26,713 nucleotides of DNA, from contig GG745354.1 of assembly GCA_000151295.1 (NCBI GenBank), positions 719,635 to 746,347 on the forward strand. The letters are read 5' to 3'. Positions 1-9,262 of the stretch are shown here, piece after piece. Every line of letters starts with the position of its first letter. The first letter of the stretch is position 1. This DNA is from Allomyces macrogynus ATCC 38327 (lineage: Eukaryota; Blastocladiomycota; Blastocladiomycetes; Blastocladiales; Blastocladiaceae). Under the pieces are notes generated by a model. The model did no database searches, was not told where the DNA came from, and saw nothing but the letters and a program-made list of their open reading frames with translations. The position numbers and the translations under genes were made by a program.

Positions 1-908
1 GGTTCAAAACTGGGTTCGAGCGACCCGGTCGAGGGCCCCGGCGCACTATTTGCAGAGAAAACGTGGCGGTTTGCGGTTTCTCGGCGAGCCGGATCAGGAG
101 GGCCGGGTCGAGGTCGGCCACGGACGCAGGCGCGGCCGTGGGGGAGGCGGTTGCGGCAGGGGGTGGAGACGCGGCGCGCGTTGGGGCGGGACCAGAACGC
201 GGACCACGCGCAGCGCTGATGGCTCGTGCGGGAGCGGGGCGAACTGGGGGCGGGACCATGTCCGCCGGTGGTTCGCGCGTGGGATCGTCGCGCGGCGTAG
301 ACGGTGGACGTGGCGGAGCGTCGCGCGTCGAGATGATCGGGATGGACTGCCCGTCGACGGAGAGCGACTGAGAAGGACAAAACGCCAGTCAGAAAAAAAT
401 CTGCACAATGCTGTTCATCAACAAAACATCAAGACGTACGGCCGGCCGTCCAGGATGGTCGACGCCAAACACGATCGCCGCGGGCGGTGCGGCCAAGAGC
501 GCCTCGAGCCACGTCGTCGGGACCATCAGTGCGACCGACTGGCCGTGCTTGGGTGTCGCTGTGTCACCGTCGAGGTCCATCGCATCGTTGCCAAAACTGT
601 ACACCGTGTCATTCGCAAATCCCCTGGATGGACCGGGACCGCGACGTGACGCTGACGATGCTGATGGGCCCGCCGCGGTTCGTGCTCGTGCGGTGGAGCT
701 GGAGCTGCTGGTGCCCGGTCGTGGTCGGCCTGTCGACGAGGATGCTGGGCGTTCGGGGCCGGGGAACCCGCCACCGCCGCTGCGTGAGGTTGCTGGTGGC
801 ATTGCGCCGAGCGTCGAGGGCATTCGTGGGGTCGACACCGAGTCGACGGCGGCCGCGGAAGTTGTCGACCACGACGAGCAGAAGCCGCCGACCGGAAGCG
901 AGCCACAT
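1..908 (-). CDS. Uncharacterised protein, partial, runs off left edge
   Basis: I do not recognise this protein. The likely start is the ATG at 908-906, because the DNA upstream of it (909-1177) is AT-rich and non-coding. From 908 to about 625 the frame has almost purely G/C third positions. From about 600 to 440 the coding-like frame is shifted by one base and contains VYSFGNDAMDLDGD and VPTTWLEALLAAPP. An intron then fits well at 439-368 (GTACGT donor, TTCTCAG acceptor, 72 bp, phase 0). It leads into a Pro/Ala-rich disordered segment and then SVADLDPALLIRLAEKP before the window edge. The frame change near 600-640 is either a poorly marked short intron (an acceptor TGTACAG is present) or a frameshift. 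Coding on the minus strand is fairly well supported; the exact model of the first half is not. Confidence 0.5.
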
Positions 909-1177
909 CTCTTGACAAAATCACGGAAAAAATGGCTGTCAAATGTCAATATTTACCATCGAAAATTGGCAGGCTAGCCAAACCAGCCAAAGTGACATCC
1001 CCAAACAAGAAAAACCAAACAGAAACGACTAGCGGTCCCAAAAACTAGAAAGACACGACGATAAAAAAAAATACAAGAAGCGAAAATACACAGTCGCCCC
1101 GCGCGCCAGCTACCTACGATGCGGCGCGCCTACGACGGCGACCCGACGACCCAACTACGCCACGATGCTCAAGCACT

Positions 1178-3469
1178 TTACTTCTTGTCGGCATCCTTGA
1201 ACTCAGCCTCCGACGCGTTGGCGTTGGCGTCGTTGCTGGCACCCTGGTTGGCGTCAGCACGCGCCTTGTAGGCGGCCTCAAACAGCTTGAGCGACGCCTG
1301 CTGCACCTCGTGGTAGGCCTGGCGCACGGTATCGGGCGTCGTGTCCTCCTTCGCCATGAGTTCGCGCAGCTCCGTCATCTTGGTGCGGATCTTGTCGGCC
1401 TCCTCCTTGTTGATCTGGTCCTTGAAGTCCTCGAGCGACTTGGTCGTATCGGCCATGATCGACTCGGCGCGGTTGCGCTCCTCAATCAAGTCGCGGCGCA
1501 TCGCGTCCTGCTCCTTGTGCGTCTCGGCCTCGGCAACCATCGACTCAATCTCGTCCTTGGACAGACCCGAACTCGCCGTCAGCGTGATCGACTGGTCCTT
1601 GCCCGTGGCCTTGTCACGCGCCGACACGTTGACGATACCGTCGGCGTCAATGTCAAAACCAACCTCAATCTGCGGCACGCCCTTGGGCGCCGGCGGCAGA
1701 CCCGTCAGCTGGAAGTTGCCGAGGAGCTTGTTGTCGCGCACCAGCTCGCGCTCGCCCTGGAAGACGCGGATCTCGACCTGCGTCTGGCCATCGGCGGCCG
1801 TCGAGAACGTCTGCGACTTCTTGGTCGGGATCGTCGTGTTGCGGTGGATCAGGCGCGTGAAGACACCGCCGAGCGTCTCGATACCGAGCGAGAGCGGCGT
1901 GACATCGAGCAAAAGCAGGTCCGTCACGTCACCGGCCAAGACGCCACCCTGGATCGCGGCGCCAATGGCAACGGCCTCATCCGGGTTCACGCCCTTGGAG
2001 GGGTCGCGGCCGAAAATCTCCTTGACGAGCTCCTGGACCTTGGGCATGCGCGACATGCCACCAACGAGAATCACCTCGTTCACGTCCTTAGTCGAAACGG
2101 CCGCGTCGCGGATCGCCTTCTTGCAGGGCTCGACGGTGCGGTCAATGAGCGGCTTCGTCAGCTGCTCAAACTTGGCGCGCGTGAGCTTGTAGTTGATGTG
2201 CTTCGGGCCCGTCGCGTCGGCTGTGATGAAGGGCAGGTTGATGTCGGTCTGCATCGTCGACGACAGCTCAATCTTGGCCTTCTCGGCGGCCTCGCGCACG
2301 CGCTGCAGCGCCATGCGGTCCGACGAAATGTCGATGCCCTCGTCCTTCTTGAACTCGGCGACAATCCACTGCAGCAGCGTGTTATCAAAGTCCTCGCCAC
2401 CAAGATGCGTGTCGCCGTTGGTCGACTTGACCTCGAAGACACCCTTGGACATTTCCAGGATCGAGATATCGAAGGTACCACCGCCAAGATCGTAGACGGC
2501 AATAATCTTGTCCTCGGTGTTCTTGTCCATGCCGTAGGCGAGCGCGGCCGCCGTCGGCTCGTTGATCACGCGGTGCACCGTCAGGCCCGCAATCGCACCG
2601 GCGTCCTTGGTCGCCTGGCGCTGCGCGTCATTGAAGTAGGCAGGGACAGTGACAACGGCGTCCTTGACGTTCTTGCCGAGGTAGGACTCTGCATCGTGCC
2701 GAGAGAGTGATGTGATCAGATTGTTTCGTGATCGCACCGCCAGCCAAGATTAGGGGAACCAAAAAACGCACCGGCCGTCTCCTTCATCTTCATGAGCACA
2801 AACGCGCCAATCTGCGACGGCGAGTAGCGCTTGCCGCGCACCTCGACCCAGGCGTCGCCGTTCGAGTGACCCACAATCTTGTACGGCACGTGCTTGGCGT
2901 CGTCCTGCACAATCGAATCGTTGAACTTGCGGCCAATCAAACGCTTGATGGCAAAGAGCGTGTTCTCCGAGTTGACGACGGCCTGGCGCTTGGCCGGCTG
3001 GCCGACGAGCAGCTCGCCGTCCTTGGCAAAGGCGACAATCGAGGGCGTCGTGCGTGCACCCTCGGCGTTCTCAATCACGCGCGGCTCGCGGCCCTCCATG
3101 ACGGCCACACACGAGTTGGTCGTGCCGAGATCGATACCGATGACGGCGCCCGTCGGCTTGGTACTAGGTTTTGGAGGGAGCGGAGTTGCTTGCGTCAGTC
3201 GAGCGTTCGTGTTGATTGTTGATCACCAAACCGCTACAGAGCTGCTATCGAGCGCTGCACGGCCGCTCTCGACTCGGCACCGGGGCACGGGTACACGGAC
3301 AAGCGCGACACGTCGAGCACCGGCGCGGGAACATGGTCGTATTACTTGCAGGGCTCGCAGCAACTCGATTGACGGCAAGTTCGAGGTCGGAGCAAACGCA
3401 CCTGGCATGGCGCAGCTGGTGGGCAAGGCCCTTGCGGGCGGCGGCGGAGCGGGCCAACCGGGACAGCAT
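1178..3469 (-). CDS. SSC1: Mitochondrial Hsp70 chaperone (Ssc1/mortalin/DnaK type)
   Basis: This is an ATP-dependent chaperone that, in its family, drives protein import and folding in the mitochondrial matrix. Three exons join cleanly: 3469-3402, 3163-2772 and 2688-1178, giving 656 aa. Intron 1 (3401-3164, 238 bp) and intron 2 (2771-2689, 83 bp) both have GTGCGT donors. Exon 1 encodes a basic presequence beginning [14 protein letters not shown], followed at once by the nucleotide-binding signature [14 protein letters not shown]. Also visible are the second phosphate motif [13 protein letters not shown], the adenosine motif [10 protein letters not shown], the interdomain linker region [16 protein letters not shown] and a full substrate-binding domain and lid. 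The C-terminus ends FKDADKK, without an ER retention or cytosolic EEVD signal, which agrees with a matrix location. Splicing at intron 2 restores the conserved KETAESYLG stretch, supporting the model. Confidence 0.96.
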
Positions 3470-3794
3470 CGTTGCAGGTGAGGGTGGGGAGTGGGGGAGA
3501 GGGAACCGAATCAGCGCGAGCCGGGCGGGGTGAGCAGGGATATTTATTTGCGGGTCGGGCAGGCCGTGATCGATCACGGCGGCTCGCGTGTTGCGGGGCA
3601 AGTTCGTTCGCAGCCCAACCACAACAGCCCCGGCCTGCCACATCTGTCGCGACCCGGACCCACCCGCTGCGGTAGAATACGCACGTGCGGCCGGCCTCAC
3701 TGGCTTTTCGGCTGACTTCCCATCGCTTCCTGCAGGAGCCGAGTGACCAAAACACGTGCTGGAAATGATTCATTCAACTGAAATCATCAGCATA
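3470..3794. other. Intergenic region upstream of Hsp70
   Basis: This 325-bp gap separates the Hsp70 start (3469) from the CCDC43-like stop (3795); both genes are on the minus strand, so it holds the Hsp70 promoter. It contains a degenerate copy of the MAPEG-array dyad (3668-3687), a GGCTGACT box (3710-3717) and a further CACGTG at 3753-3758. I see no clear TATA box and no convincing heat-shock element. Confidence 0.6.
3668..3687. promoter_or_regulatory. CACGTG-containing dyad-like element upstream of Hsp70
   Basis: TGCGGTAGA is followed after five bases by CACGTG (3682-3687). This closely resembles the element upstream of the three MAPEG genes, but it lies in the opposite orientation relative to the gene it precedes. 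GGCTGACT at 3710-3717 is the reverse complement of the AGTCAGCC core of the second MAPEG box. Shared regulation with the MAPEG array is inference. Confidence 0.4.
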
Positions 3795-4645
3795 TCACAT
3801 CCGCCGCTTCTCCTTCTTCTGCGTGCGCTGCTTGGCCTTTTCCTTGTCGAGCCGCTGCTTTTCGAGCGCCGCCTTGTCCTGAGCCACCTTCTTCTCGTGC
3901 TCCTCGCGCATGCGCGCGCGCCGCGCCGCCTCCTGGTCGGCAATCCGCTTGGCGTTCGTGTTGCTGTCGAGCCCGTCGTCTACACGTCGGAGGCGAGCGT
4001 CATTAGACTGCCGCGGGTGCGGCAGCAGTGAGACGGCAGGCACAACGTACCGGCGCGCTTGGCTCCCGCCGAGTGGTCACGGTACCGCACCTCCTCCTCA
4101 CCCTGCGCATTGATCACAATCTCGTCCGTTTGGAAGCCGTACTGCGCGAGCAGAGCTTGCCGCCGCCGCTTCTCGTCGCGCGTGAGCAACTTCTTCTTGT
4201 TGGCTGTCGATGCCGACGCTGACGATGGTGTTGCAGTGGGTTCCGCGACTGCCGCTGCCGCTGCAAGCTGCTCAGCCGCACGCGCAGCCGCAGCGTCGGC
4301 CTCTTGCTGCACGAGATCGAGGTGCTTGACGAGGGCGCGCTCCACCAAATCCTGGAACGAGGCGGCGGGAACGTCCTCGTAGGACGTGGCGAGGAAATCG
4401 ACAATGCCCTCGGCCTTGTCCTCGTCCGGGATCGAGTCCTCGCGCAGAATGCCGAGCGTGTACTCGACGAGCGCCTACTGTTCCCGGCCGATATCATGGG
4501 TTGGTCAGGAACATAGCCGTGGGCGTTGCGGGTAGTATAGATGCGGTTGGCCCACCTCGTCCTCGACACCGAGCGTCGCGAGCTCCGTGGTCAACCAGGC
4601 CGCGAGTTCCACTTGCGATTGCGTCGAGTCGTCGTTCATGGTCAT
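3795..4645 (-). CDS. CCDC43: CCDC43-like coiled-coil protein
   Basis: This is a small protein of the CCDC43 family, whose molecular role is poorly defined. Three exons (4645-4556, 4474-4051, 3979-3795) give 232 aa. The introns are 4555-4475 (81 bp) and 4050-3980 (71 bp, GTACGT donor). As in the animal family, a short N-terminal helical domain (AAWLTTELATLGVEDE joined to YTLGILREDSIPDED) is followed by an Ala-rich linker. Then come the hallmark KRRRQALLAQYGF segment and a highly charged C-terminal coiled coil ending KAKQRTQKKEKRRM. The start is the first of two ATGs six bases apart (4645 or 4639). The second exon uses the acceptor CAGTAG, because the AG three bases upstream would put a stop codon in frame. 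The gene is divergent from the first MAPEG gene, 492 bp away. Confidence 0.85.
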
Positions 4646-4727
4646 GGTTGCTGTGGACGGATTTCGAACATGCGCGCTGACGCTGGCAACGACGATGCTG
4701 AACTGGCGCTGCGGTGGTGCGGTGGAG

Positions 4728-4751
4728 GCGTGCGGTAGATCCGCACGTGAT
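4728..4751 (+). promoter_or_regulatory. CACGTG dyad upstream of MAPEG gene 1
   Basis: This is a perfect dyad, CGTGCGG-N5-CCGCACG, whose right arm overlaps CACGTG at 4744-4749. Similar elements lie at 6055-6078 and 7464-7487, each about 390-450 bp upstream of its MAPEG start codon. It is likely a transcription-factor site; the factor is unknown. Confidence 0.6.
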
Positions 4752-4766
4752 TTTGGATCAAGTCGG

Positions 4767-4779
4767 CGATCAGTCAGCC
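4767..4779 (+). promoter_or_regulatory. Conserved 13-bp box CGATCAGTCAGCC (copy 1)
   Basis: The identical 13-mer occurs at 6125-6137 and 7549-7561. Each copy lies downstream of a CACGTG dyad and upstream of a TATA box and a MAPEG gene. The spacing from CACGTG differs (17, 48 and 63 bp), so the two boxes probably bind separate factors. Confidence 0.6.
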
Positions 4780-5055
4780 CCTCCGACCCTGCCCGCTCTG
4801 CCCGCTCACGCTCGCCTCGAGCGGTCCGACGCGGTCGCGAGAACCAGACGCGGCGCCGGCGCGTCGAAGTGGACTAGAATGATCCGACCGGGTCGGCCGA
4901 CAACGACACCGTGTTCGTGCACGCCGTGCAGGCCTCATCACGGTTCTGCTCAGTTCAGCAGCGCAACAGATTCATGGTCCACTCCGTGCGTCGGCTGTCG
5001 TTCCGTTCCGTGCTCGAAGAGGACGTGTCGCTCCGCGGACCGAGAGCCGCGCTCA

Positions 5056-5061
5056 TATAAA
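5056..5061 (+). promoter_or_regulatory. TATA box of MAPEG gene 1
   Basis: TATAAA lies 76 bp before the start codon at 5138. The other two MAPEG genes also have a TATAAA at a comparable place. Confidence 0.6.
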
Positions 5062-5137
5062 TTGACAGCGTCGCCAGCGGGAGGTTGACTGCAAGCTTTG
5101 AGGATCTGAACTGCAACCAGCCAACCAACCAACCACC

Positions 5138-5798
5138 ATGACCGCCATGACCCTGCCCGGAGATTTTGGCTACGTCGCTTTGTCGCTCGTCGGTATGCAA
5201 GCAAGTCGCGCTCCGAACACTCTCCACCCGGTGGTCGCCGCCGGCGTGGTCATTTCAGAACGTTAATTGATTTTCCCACTTGGGCCATAGCGCTGAACGT
5301 CCACTACCTGTCCACGTCGCGCTACGTAATGGCGGCGCGCAAGAAGCACGACATTCAATATCCCGACATGTCCGTTTTCACTCTTGTTTCGGTTTCACGG
5401 CCGTCGACACGTCTCACGATGCGGCTCCACGCTTTCTCGGCTCGATGGCTGATGGCTGACCATTCCGCTCCAACAAAAATAGGGGATGCGGCCGATACGC
5501 TTCCAAGCTGACTGACGATGAATGGCACGAATTCAACTCGGCCCAGCGCGCGCACCAGCACTACCTCGAGCAATTGCCGGTCGTCAATACGGTCGCGTTT
5601 CTCGCGGGCATGTTCAACGTCAAGTGGACCGCCGGGCTCACCGGATTGTACATTGTGGGCCGCCAACTGTACGCGTCCGGGTATGTGAGCAAGGGGCCGC
5701 TTGCGCGGATGCGCGGCGTGCGCGTGTTTATGCCGGCGTTTTTGGGGATGGTAGGGATTGTTGTCCATGGTGCGGTCAAGTCGCTCGGGTTCTTGTAA
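5138..5798 (+). CDS. MGST3: MGST3-type microsomal glutathione S-transferase (MAPEG), copy 1
   Basis: This belongs to the MAPEG superfamily, MGST3 branch: small four-helix membrane proteins of ER or outer mitochondrial membranes that conjugate glutathione or reduce lipid hydroperoxides. Exons 5138-5192, 5291-5369 and 5483-5798 give 149 aa, the usual family length. Introns are phase 1 (98 bp) and phase 2 (113 bp). Visible family features are an N-terminal DFGYVALSLVAL membrane segment, ARKKHDIQYPDM, the signature FNSAQRAHQHYLEQLP in the second helix, then LYIVGRQLYASGY and a last helix ending HGAVKSLGFL. The Cys of the animal FNCIQRAHQN motif is Ser here. This copy is the most divergent of the three; after the second intron it reads GCGRYASKL where the others read GNGRYAAKL. 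The second intron's donor, GTCCGT, is weaker than in the other copies. Confidence 0.92.
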
Positions 5799-6054
5799 AT
5801 ATATTGTTCTGTGGGTGGTTTCATGAGCATCTGAGCGTCGTGGGAAATCTTCGGGCACGGAACCCGCGTAGGCTTTGTACGGAGCGTTTGGCTATCACCA
5901 CGACGACCCCCATAAAGAGACGGAGGGCAAAGGATCGCGCACAGCTGGAACAACTTGAGCGCCGTCGCCGAGACTTTCTTGCCATGTACTGGGCCGCGCC
6001 AAGTGTTTTCTGCTTTGGCGACCATTGCAGATCAGCAAGACCAGACGGTGTGTC

Positions 6055-6078
6055 GCGTGCGGTGGAGTTCCACGTGAT
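6055..6078 (+). promoter_or_regulatory. CACGTG dyad upstream of MAPEG gene 2
   Basis: GCGTGCGGTGGAG is followed by CACGTG at 6071-6076. It matches the elements of copies 1 and 3, but the inner arms are less symmetric: CGTG and CACG remain. Confidence 0.55.
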
Positions 6079-6124
6079 GCAACGTCAATGTGGGTTTAGA
6101 CGCCTCTTTGCACATTGCTTTCGC

Positions 6125-6137
6125 CGATCAGTCAGCC
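6125..6137 (+). promoter_or_regulatory. Conserved 13-bp box CGATCAGTCAGCC (copy 2)
   Basis: This is an exact copy of the box at 4767-4779 and 7549-7561, 48 bp downstream of the CACGTG of the dyad and about 250 bp before the TATA box. Confidence 0.6.
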
Positions 6138-6386
6138 ATCTGTCAGCTCGCGTTTCTGTTCGTTTGCACGCCCCCAAACTTCCCACGTCTGCCTCGTTGG
6201 CGCCGATTTGTTTCTCCGAAGCCGAGAACCACGGCGCACAACTGTTCACAAACAACTGTGCTGCGGCTTGCGAGCCTCGCGAAGGTTCGGTGCCACGCTC
6301 ACGGCGCGTTCCGACACGTCAAACTTGGCACGCTGCTATGATCCGACGGTCACAGTATTCATTGCTGCCGCTTCGCGCCCGACGCG

Positions 6387-6392
6387 TATAAA
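6387..6392 (+). promoter_or_regulatory. TATA box of MAPEG gene 2
   Basis: TATAAA lies 102 bp before the start codon at 6495. Confidence 0.6.
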
Positions 6393-6494
6393 TCCCTAAG
6401 GCGACCGTCACGCGTTCGCTTCTCCTCAGCACGCTTTCTTCAACATAGTGGAGCACTGCAAGTCCAACCCAACCACCTGCAACCAACAACCACC

Positions 6495-7141
6495 ATGTCC
6501 GCCGCCATCACGCTCACCTCGGATTTCGGCTATGTCGTACTGTCGCTCGTCGGTAAATACGGACCCGAAATGGCATGTCGTGCACCCGACCCAAGCACCA
6601 ACTGATTCGACGCGCCCGCGTCGCAATGCTCTAGCGCTCAACCTGCACTACTCGACGTCGTCGCGCTACGTGATGGCTCTGCGCAAGAAATACGGCGTCC
6701 AGTACCCAGACATGTGAGTATCGCTCTCGGTTTTATCGACACGATCGGGCGCGTGCGCGATCCACCCACGCGCGACTTCACTTCCTCTGGTTGAAACTGA
6801 CGCTTTCTCTCTCGTCGTTCACCAGGGGCAATGGCCGGTATGCGGCCAAGCTGACCGACGCGCAGTGGCACGAGTTCAACTCGGCGCAGCGCGTGCACCA
6901 AAACTACCTCGAGCAGCTGCCGACCGTCAACACGATGGTCTTGCTGTCGGGCTTGTTCAACCCGACGTGGACGGCCGGTCTGACGGGCGCCTACATTATC
7001 GGCCGCCAAATCTACATCCACGGTTACATTCACAGTGGGCCTCAGGCGCGGCTGCGCGGGTCGGCGCTGTTCTGGCCGGCGTTCTTTGGGTTGGTTGGGA
7101 TCGCGGCGCATGGGGCGATCAAGTCGCTGGGGTATCTGTAA
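6495..7141 (+). CDS. MGST3: MGST3-type microsomal glutathione S-transferase (MAPEG), copy 2
   Basis: This is the second member of the tandem MAPEG array, encoding a four-helix membrane glutathione transferase/peroxidase-type protein. Exons 6495-6552, 6635-6713 and 6826-7141 give 150 aa. The intron phases and the lengths of exons 2 and 3 (79 and 316 bp) are identical to copies 1 and 3. The donor of intron 2 is GTGAGT. Conserved blocks are SDFGYVVLSLVALN, LRKKYGVQYPDM, FNSAQRVHQNYLEQLP, AYIIGRQIYIHGY and IKSLGYL at the C-terminus. The start is chosen at ATG 6495 in the context caccATGTCC, preceded by CAACCAAC-type repeats also found before copy 1. The first part of exon 3, with the preceding intron end, is nearly identical to copy 3. 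Confidence 0.93.
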
Positions 7142-7463
7142 ATATATATCATGATAAAGCGCACGTTTTTTTGCTTGAACATTAAAGTATTGGTCGTTGC
7201 AGAGGTGTCTCGACAGGAAGAGCGTCAGGCAGATGCAAGGGCAATCGCAACGTTGCAAACAAAGTGGTTTCGGTTACTCTTCCCCCGTTGTCTTGTCTTC
7301 GATTTGTATTGGCCAATTTTCTCGCGTGCGGGGACTGGCGGTTAGCACAGAGCGTGAGCCCCAAGCGACCGTGCAGTGGCCGTGAGTGGTCACGCGTCCT
7401 CTGCGACCTGTGCTTTACCACGACGCCGGGCGCGCCGCACAACCTCGGAAGAGGACAACAAAC

Positions 7464-7487
7464 GCGTGCGGTAGATTGGCACGTGCT
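7464..7487 (+). promoter_or_regulatory. CACGTG dyad upstream of MAPEG gene 3
   Basis: GCGTGCGGTAGATTGG runs into CACGTG at 7480-7485. CGTGC and GCACG form the arms around a nine-base centre. Its first 13 bases are identical to copy 1. Confidence 0.6.
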
Positions 7488-7548
7488 GGGTCCTCAAGAC
7501 CGCGACGCCTAAAACCGTCCCTGCATCGAGACGCGACGCTGCTTCAGC

Positions 7549-7561
7549 CGATCAGTCAGCC
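7549..7561 (+). promoter_or_regulatory. Conserved 13-bp box CGATCAGTCAGCC (copy 3)
   Basis: This is an exact third copy of the box, 63 bp downstream of CACGTG and about 220 bp before the TATA box. Confidence 0.6.
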
Positions 7562-7779
7562 CAAATCCGCTTCCATTCGCTTCGTCGTCTTTCGTCGTCA
7601 GCAAGTTTCCCGCCAAGCGATCATCGAGTGCGACCAAGTTTCTCCGAACCACAAACGGGCTCGTTGGCGCGCTGTCCCGCCGGGTTCGCGAACCAAATGG
7701 TGGGTTTGGTCATCCAAACTCTTGCCACGTCCGCGAGCATGATCAGGGCGACGTCGTGGGACCCGTGCTTGCTCGCGCC

Positions 7780-7786
7780 TATAAAA
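7780..7786 (+). promoter_or_regulatory. TATA box of MAPEG gene 3
   Basis: TATAAAA lies 143 bp before the start codon at 7930. Confidence 0.6.
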
Positions 7787-7929
7787 GGCCCCGGACACCC
7801 GCGACGACGCTCTCTCCCCCGAACCATTGTCGTGTCGTGATCAGCAAGAATTGCAAGCAGCTCAGCGCTCAGCTCTCGTCGTCGTCTTGGACCACCACCC
7901 TGTGATCAACCCCCGCTGCAACCACCAAG

Positions 7930-8601
7930 ATGTCCACCATCACGCTCCCGGAAGACTTTGGCATGGTTGTGCTGTCGCTCGTCGGTAGGCATCCGGCTCG
8001 TTGACATGGCCCAAATTCGTGCCTGTTGAGGGGTGTTCATGCCAGCGACGGAATGCTGATCGTGCGACCTCGTCGTCACCCGTCCCAACAGTGCTCAACT
8101 TCCACTACGTGTCGTCGTCGCGCTACGTGATGGCCGCGCGCAAGAAGCTCAAGATCGACTACCCCGACATGTGAGTATTCCTCTCGATATTCGCGCTGAA
8201 GGCCGCCGGCACACATGCGTGACCCGTCCGCCCGCTCGTCATTCTCTGGCCGCGAACTGACCCTTTCTCTCTCGCCGTTCACCAGGGGCAACGGCCGTTA
8301 CGCGGCCAAGCTGACCGACGCGCAGTGGCACGAGTTCAACTCGGCGCAGCGCGCGCACCAAAACTACCTCGAGCAGCTGCCCGTCGTCAACACGATCGTC
8401 TTCCTGTCGGGTCTCTTCAACCCCAAGTGGACGGCCGGGTTGACGGCGCTCTACGCCGTGGGTCGCCAAATGTACACGAGCGGCTACGTGACGAATGGCC
8501 CGCAGGGCCGTGTTGCCGGCACGCGGCTCTTCTACCCGGCCTTTTTCGGGATGGTCGGGATCACGATCCACGGCGCGATCAAGTCGCTTGGGTGGCTGTA
8601 A
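7930..8601 (+). CDS. MGST3: MGST3-type microsomal glutathione S-transferase (MAPEG), copy 3
   Basis: This is the third member of the tandem array. Exons 7930-7984, 8092-8170 and 8286-8601 give 149 aa with the same intron positions and phases as copies 1 and 2. Visible family blocks are PEDFGMVVLSLVVLN, ARKKLKIDYPDM, FNSAQRAHQNYLEQLP, LYAVGRQMYTSGY and a final helix ending IKSLGWL, which matches the HLGW-type ending of animal MGST3. The second intron uses GTGAGT and ends in a CT-rich tract shared almost base for base with copy 2. A membrane-bound glutathione transferase or peroxidase role is expected from the family; substrate preference cannot be read from sequence. Confidence 0.93.
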
Positions 8602-9262
8602 ATTGTGGGGGTGGAGAACGTGCGGCGCGAATGGAAGCGCGCGATTGTATATGATATGACCATGACATGGGCGTTTTTGATTGGTATTGATGTCGGGCAT
8701 GCTGCAGCCAGGGGCGTTTATTACGCGTCAGAGCGGACGGTGGGATATCGCAGTGTTTCCTTCACCATGAAGAGTCGCAACCACTCCCTCACGGCAAATT
8801 ATCGACGGGGCAATGCCCCAGACCTACAGGTCCCAACGAGTCACAGTGGGGCCGCAAGGACACATCTTCATAAAAATAGATTTGGTGGTGTTTGACCGCG
8901 TCTGGCCTGGCCTCGCGGGAGGCAGCAACGTTCACCATTTCTCTGCAGGAAAAAATAAAACATCGTGCTCAGTGGTTGTGACTTGTGTTGTTGCCTGTTG
9001 GTGCTCATGGCCAAGTCGCTCTCGAAACCATCTCTTTAGGCCCACGGTCGCCGCAGACTAGGCGCGCGCCAACTCCCACTAACTTACTGCAAAAGCGCCG
9101 CCGCGAGTGCTTCACGTCGGATCGACTCTGTACTGCGAGTTCCTGAGCCAGTCTTCAGTGAAGGGCCCGACTCGCCGTTTCCCCGCCCTGCACGGCCCTT
9201 CCACGTCCAAATACTCGCCGTATCCCCGTCTCTGCACTGGGACCTAGTCTCTCCAACCAACC
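8602..9262. other. Intergenic region between MAPEG gene 3 and PTC7-like gene
   Basis: This 661-bp gap contains AATAAA at 8954-8959 as a possible distant polyadenylation signal of copy 3. A GC-rich promoter/leader of the phosphatase gene follows. The MAPEG dyad and 13-bp box are absent. I see no gene. Confidence 0.5.

Larger units (their letters stand above)
4646..5137. other. Divergent promoter region between CCDC43-like and MAPEG gene 1
   Basis: This 492-bp gap lies between two divergently transcribed genes. On the CCDC43 side it carries the CACGTG dyad (4728-4751) and the CGATCAGTCAGCC box (4767-4779), and on the MAPEG side a TATAAA (5056-5061). It could serve both genes. I see no supported coding sequence in it. 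Confidence 0.6.
5799..6494. other. Intergenic region between MAPEG genes 1 and 2
   Basis: This 696-bp gap holds the promoter of MAPEG gene 2: CACGTG dyad (6055-6078), 13-bp box (6125-6137) and TATAAA (6387-6392). The open frames here on either strand lack recognisable protein features and I do not call them. Confidence 0.6.
7142..7929. other. Intergenic region between MAPEG genes 2 and 3
   Basis: This 788-bp gap begins with the AT-rich 3' region of copy 2. It holds the promoter of copy 3: dyad (7464-7487), 13-bp box (7549-7561) and TATAAAA (7780-7786). I see no supported gene. Confidence 0.6.

Noticed and set aside
1..46. GGTTCGAGC motif at the window edge, resembling a tRNA B box
   Set aside because: No matching A box or acceptor stem can be folded, and the stretch is part of an open minus-strand coding frame.
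1310..2710. 466-codon open frame on the plus strand opposite Hsp70
   Set aside because: It is the mirror of the strongly biased Hsp70 coding strand. The translation is Arg/Leu/Val-rich with no recognisable motif, and Hsp70 is certain on the other strand.
3758..3785. GAA/TTC-like repeats as a heat-shock element for Hsp70
   Set aside because: The units do not alternate at five-base spacing, and the site lies about 290 bp from the start codon next to the neighbouring gene's stop.
5522..6391. 289-codon open frame overlapping MAPEG gene 1 exon 3
   Set aside because: It is a shifted frame of the well-supported MAPEG exon that continues by chance into the intergenic region.
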